A stretch of 64,000 nt of DNA from Flavobacteriales bacterium (GTDB lineage: Bacteria; Bacteroidota; Bacteroidia; Flavobacteriales_F; PHOS-HE28), in assembly GCA_016719225.1 (NCBI GenBank), contig JADKAN010000002.1, positions 682,001 through 746,000 on the forward strand, read 5' to 3'. Below, one piece after another: positions 61,275-64,000 of this stretch (the first letter of the stretch is position 1; each line of letters begins with the position of its first letter). A program made the translations under genes and the position numbers. The notes under the pieces were generated by a model that saw only the letters and a list, made by a program, of their open reading frames with translations, searched no databases and was not told the origin of the DNA.

Positions 61275-64000
61275 ATGCGTTTGAAGCCTTTTGTCACCCT
61301 GGCTGCCGGTTTATTCCTTGCAGTACCTGCGTTCAGCGAAGCGCCCACCGGTCTCAATGCTGTGGTGGACCTCGGTCGCACATACGGTGTTGATGCCCGT
61401 AACGGATCCATCACCGTGGGAAAGGCTTACCCCGATGTGGCCGCCGTGCGCAAGGCGTTCCCCGCTTGGGTAGCGAGATGGGAGGAGGATGGAAAGAGCA
61501 TGGATGATCTGCTCGGGCTTTCTGTCTTCACCTGTGCTTGGAACGATGCGGTGGCCCGTTATGCCCGCCTTGCGGGTGCAACGCTGACCATTGATGCCCC
61601 CGCAGGTCAATACCGGGTGGACCACACGCTGTATGTCATGAACGGTGGTGCCCGCGGTGCTGGTAACGGCGGCACCCAACTCATTATGGACCTGCCGAAC
61701 TGGCTGAACAAGGGAGATGGTGATGCATTGCTGCAGGTTTGGCCAGGCACCGCTGCGGACCGCACCTTGGCACTTTCCGATCTTGTCCTGCAAGTTTCCG
61801 GATCGTTGACCAGTGCTGGTGTTACTGGTATCCGCTTGGCCTGGGCCGGAGAGAAGGTTGCTCTTCAGCGGCTCTCCGCCACGGGATTCACCGGTACAGC
61901 GATCGAAGTGGAAGGATCCCGGTCCACCGACCTTCAGGATCTTCAATTGTTCAACAACACGTATGGCGTCAGCCTCTTGGGTTGCACTGGCGCTGATCAT
62001 ACTGCGGAACGCATTTCCGGTTCAATGAATGGTACTTGGTTCCACATGGGCCCTTTGGGAGCTGTGGCCGCTGCCAATACCTGGCAGATCACGGAGGTCA
62101 ATGCGTCAACTGACGCACGTTCAACGGAAGGACGGTTGTTCAGTTCGGAAGGCGCCGTCCAGGTCGACTTCAACGGGGTGCGTATGGCAGGCGGTAACAT
62201 CACAGCTTGGATCGAAGCAGAACAGGCAGTGCAGGGATCACGCATCAGTGGCACGGACATCTTGTTGGTCGCCGGTGTGCGCCAGTTGCTCTACGACACG
62301 GATCTACATACGGCCTACACACCCGCTTCCAAGTCAGCGCAACCCTTTGGCTTTTGCTGGTCGCCCGGTGCTAAGCCCGGTGCGTTGCCGACCCAATGCG
62401 CCGATGGCTTCATCGTTTCCCAAGGGCTGCCCACCGATTCCACATTTTATGGAGGCACCTTGAAGTCCGGCGGTTCCTCCATCTCCATTGGTACGTTGAG
62501 CGGCACAGCGCAAACCGACCTGCAATGGGGTTACAACACCAGTATGTTATTTTCCATGGCCGAAGGTGCGGACACTGCGTTGCAGCACCGCATCGCTGAA
62601 CTGGGGCCGAAAACCCTGCGCTTTCCCGGGGGCACGCTCGCAAACTTCTACCATCCCGGTGCCTTGGGCTACGGAGTGCGCCAACAGGATGTAAACCTAG
62701 TCGCCGGCACCACCGTTTTTGACAACATCAACTTCACGTTCACGTCCCAGCAGGCGGATATAGCGGCAGGGATCGTTCCCGGAAACTATATCGATCAAAT
62801 GGTCACCTTGGCCCAAGCGAACAACAGTTCGGTGCTCTACGTGGCCAATCTGTTCACAGGCACGGTGGCCGAAATGATCACGGGGATCCGAACGTTCGTC
62901 GATGCTGGCGTACAGGTCACCGGTGTGGAACTTGGGAATGAGGCACACCTGAAGGCCTATGAATCGCGCTTTGGCTCGGTGGAGACTTACCTGCAAGTGG
63001 CACAACCCTATGCGAATGCCATCGCTGCGAACTTCCCTGGGATGAGCATCGGCCTGGATGCGTATCCTCCCGGTATCCTCAAAGACCTGGGCCCGGCCGG
63101 TACGCAACGCGCCCACGATTGGAACGTCGCCTGCTCCAACGCGGCTTTCGGCAATGCCCTCATCATCCATTGCTACAGTCGTTCGGATGCCTGCAACCAA
63201 GGGAACGCAACGGCCAACTTCAATTGCGGCGCTGATTTCAGCCGCGGTTATTCCAATGACAAAGTACCGTCCGCTTTGGCCGAGCTCGCTTCCTTGGGCA
63301 ATAAGAAGATCTGGATCACCGAATGGAACATTGATGGAGACTACACGCACTACGGCAATTCAGTTGCACAGTCCCTTTTCTATGCGGACATGTGTTTTTC
63401 CATGGCCAACGAGCCCAAGGTGACCGTTAGCACCTATCATAATTTGCTTTCCTACGATGACGGTTATAACGTTGTGAAGCGTGGATGGGAAGTGCATGCA
63501 CCGCTTATCAATTATCACACGGGGATGCTCTTCAAGGACTTCTACAAGCCGGGCAACCAGCCCCAACCGGTCACGATCACCGGCATGAATGGTGTCCGTG
63601 CGTACGCATTCAGATCGGCGGATGGGAAACAGCACCTCTACGTGATCAACCGCTCCGGGACGGCCATGGATCTCTCTTCGTTCCAAGGCGCGGCTACCAA
63701 TGTGTCGTATACAACGCTCGGGAGCTCGGACATTGCTGAAGGTTGCGGTCCCAACTACGCGCGCTCCGTCGGGAATGTCCTGCCCGTCACGGGTACTGCC
63801 ACCGATATTTCCGATGTAACGCTACCAGGGTACGGGATAGCCCACATTTCGTGGAGCCCGTCCGTGGCTCCACCGCCCAATTCGCTGGTATGGAAGTCAA
63901 CTTTTGCCGGTACCGATGGCTGTAAGTTGAAGGCCACGGTAGGTGCCGATGTGCTTCAGAACATTAGCGGCCGCTGTGCCAATGTCAACGGTGGCAAGAT
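61275..64000 (+). CDS. Large secreted glycosidase with N-terminal beta-helix, partial
   Basis: The frame opens at the ATG at 61275 with a signal peptide (MRLKPFVTLAAGLFLAVPAF) and has no stop up to the window edge (at least 908 codons). Residues ~90-400 have the irregular strand pattern of a right-handed parallel beta-helix (LTIDAPAGQYRVDHTLYV, LSDLVLQVSG, TGTAIEVEGSRSTDLQDLQL). From about 420 a TIM-barrel-like glycosidase follows: LGPKTLRFPGGTLANFYHPG, VTGVELGNEAH (acid/base candidate E556) and KKIWITEWNIDG (nucleophile candidate E683), the clan GH-A arrangement of GH39/51/79-type enzymes. From ~890 another domain begins. Substrate unknown. A T9SS domain may lie beyond the edge. Confidence 0.8.
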   Translation, partial: MRLKPFVTLAAGLFLAVPAFSEAPTGLNAVVDLGRTYGVDARNGSITVGKAYPDVAAVRKAFPAWVARWEEDGKSMDDLLGLSVFTCAWNDAVARYARLAGATLTIDAPAGQYRVDHTLYVMNGGARGAGNGGTQLIMDLPNWLNKGDGDALLQVWPGTAADRTLALSDLVLQVSGSLTSAGVTGIRLAWAGEKVALQRLSATGFTGTAIEVEGSRSTDLQDLQLFNNTYGVSLLGCTGADHTAERISGSMNGTWFHMGPLGAVAAANTWQITEVNASTDARSTEGRLFSSEGAVQVDFNGVRMAGGNITAWIEAEQAVQGSRISGTDILLVAGVRQLLYDTDLHTAYTPASKSAQPFGFCWSPGAKPGALPTQCADGFIVSQGLPTDSTFYGGTLKSGGSSISIGTLSGTAQTDLQWGYNTSMLFSMAEGADTALQHRIAELGPKTLRFPGGTLANFYHPGALGYGVRQQDVNLVAGTTVFDNINFTFTSQQADIAAGIVPGNYIDQMVTLAQANNSSVLYVANLFTGTVAEMITGIRTFVDAGVQVTGVELGNEAHLKAYESRFGSVETYLQVAQPYANAIAANFPGMSIGLDAYPPGILKDLGPAGTQRAHDWNVACSNAAFGNALIIHCYSRSDACNQGNATANFNCGADFSRGYSNDKVPSALAELASLGNKKIWITEWNIDGDYTHYGNSVAQSLFYADMCFSMANEPKVTVSTYHNLLSYDDGYNVVKRGWEVHAPLINYHTGMLFKDFYKPGNQPQPVTITGMNGVRAYAFRSADGKQHLYVINRSGTAMDLSSFQGAATNVSYTTLGSSDIAEGCGPNYARSVGNVLPVTGTATDISDVTLPGYGIAHISWSPSVAPPPNSLVWKSTFAGTDGCKLKATVGADVLQNISGRCANVNGGK

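Overview
The window reads as a chromosomal piece of a GC-rich member of the Bacteroidota, most likely a flavobacterium-like lineage. The reasons are: at least seven secreted proteins end in a type IX secretion (T9SS) C-terminal sorting domain; there are Bacteroidota-typical families (DUF7619, DUF6090, Y_Y_Y/Reg_prop hybrid kinases, TPR-cyclases); and promoter-like boxes of the Bacteroidota TAnnTTTG type, often written here as TACCTTTG, lie a few bases before start codons. I see no rRNA, tRNA or CRISPR array. Nothing was searched against a database; family names rest on motif recognition.

Layout. 0.2-3.1 kb: small secreted protein, a T9SS protein without signal peptide, and a frameshifted PqiA-like membrane protein. 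3.2-4.7 kb: Dps and a disordered acidic protein. 5.3-17.6 kb: two near-identical 1155/1156-residue T9SS beta-propeller proteins, duplicated together with promoter and terminator. Between them lie a DsbA-like lipoprotein, a frameshifted Kelch/T9SS protein, an AI-2E-type permease and a YCF48-like T9SS protein. 17.9-21.6 kb: an AT-richer nuclease island (CoiA-like nuclease, two HNH endonucleases, an overlapping pair of unknown genes). 22.0-24.8 kb: a lone LuxR-type HTH protein, a 14-copy 21-bp repeat, a fibronectin-like protein, a Pro-rich protein and two copies of a 136-bp inverted-repeat element. 24.8-32.5 kb (mostly minus): OsmC, three T9SS surface proteins, a lipoprotein and a secreted unknown.

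32.6-40.7 kb: four class III adenylate cyclases in a row with the same catalytic end but different sensors (TPR, SnoaL-like, 7TM with extracellular domain, TPR). The first carries a frameshift; the fourth has both an in-frame amber codon and a frameshift and is probably dead. 40.9-47.5 kb: rhodanese, HI0933-type flavoprotein, then a phosphorelay set: Hpt protein, NarL-type regulator and a 1235-residue hybrid kinase. 47.8-55.1 kb: a TPR/4TM protein, RidA-like lipoprotein, NTF2-like lipoprotein with an in-frame amber codon, DUF6090, APC permease, MFS (AmpG-like) transporter and a small secreted protein. 55.1-64 kb: a BamA/TamA-like barrel, glycosyltransferase, SDR, double VOC protein, PlsC-type acyltransferase, DUF547, and a large secreted glycosidase that runs off the right edge.

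Working together. The cyclase array and the phosphorelay suggest a sensory locus. A roughly 20-bp partly dyad motif (AACCGGTATTTCCACGAGGT and variants) recurs upstream of the first cyclase, the NarL regulator and at least six later genes of unrelated function, all on the plus strand. This is the most unusual pattern in the window and could be the binding site of a local regulator. Four genes carry frameshifts that are each repaired by removing one base, mostly in homopolymers, so part of the gene breakage may be assembly error.
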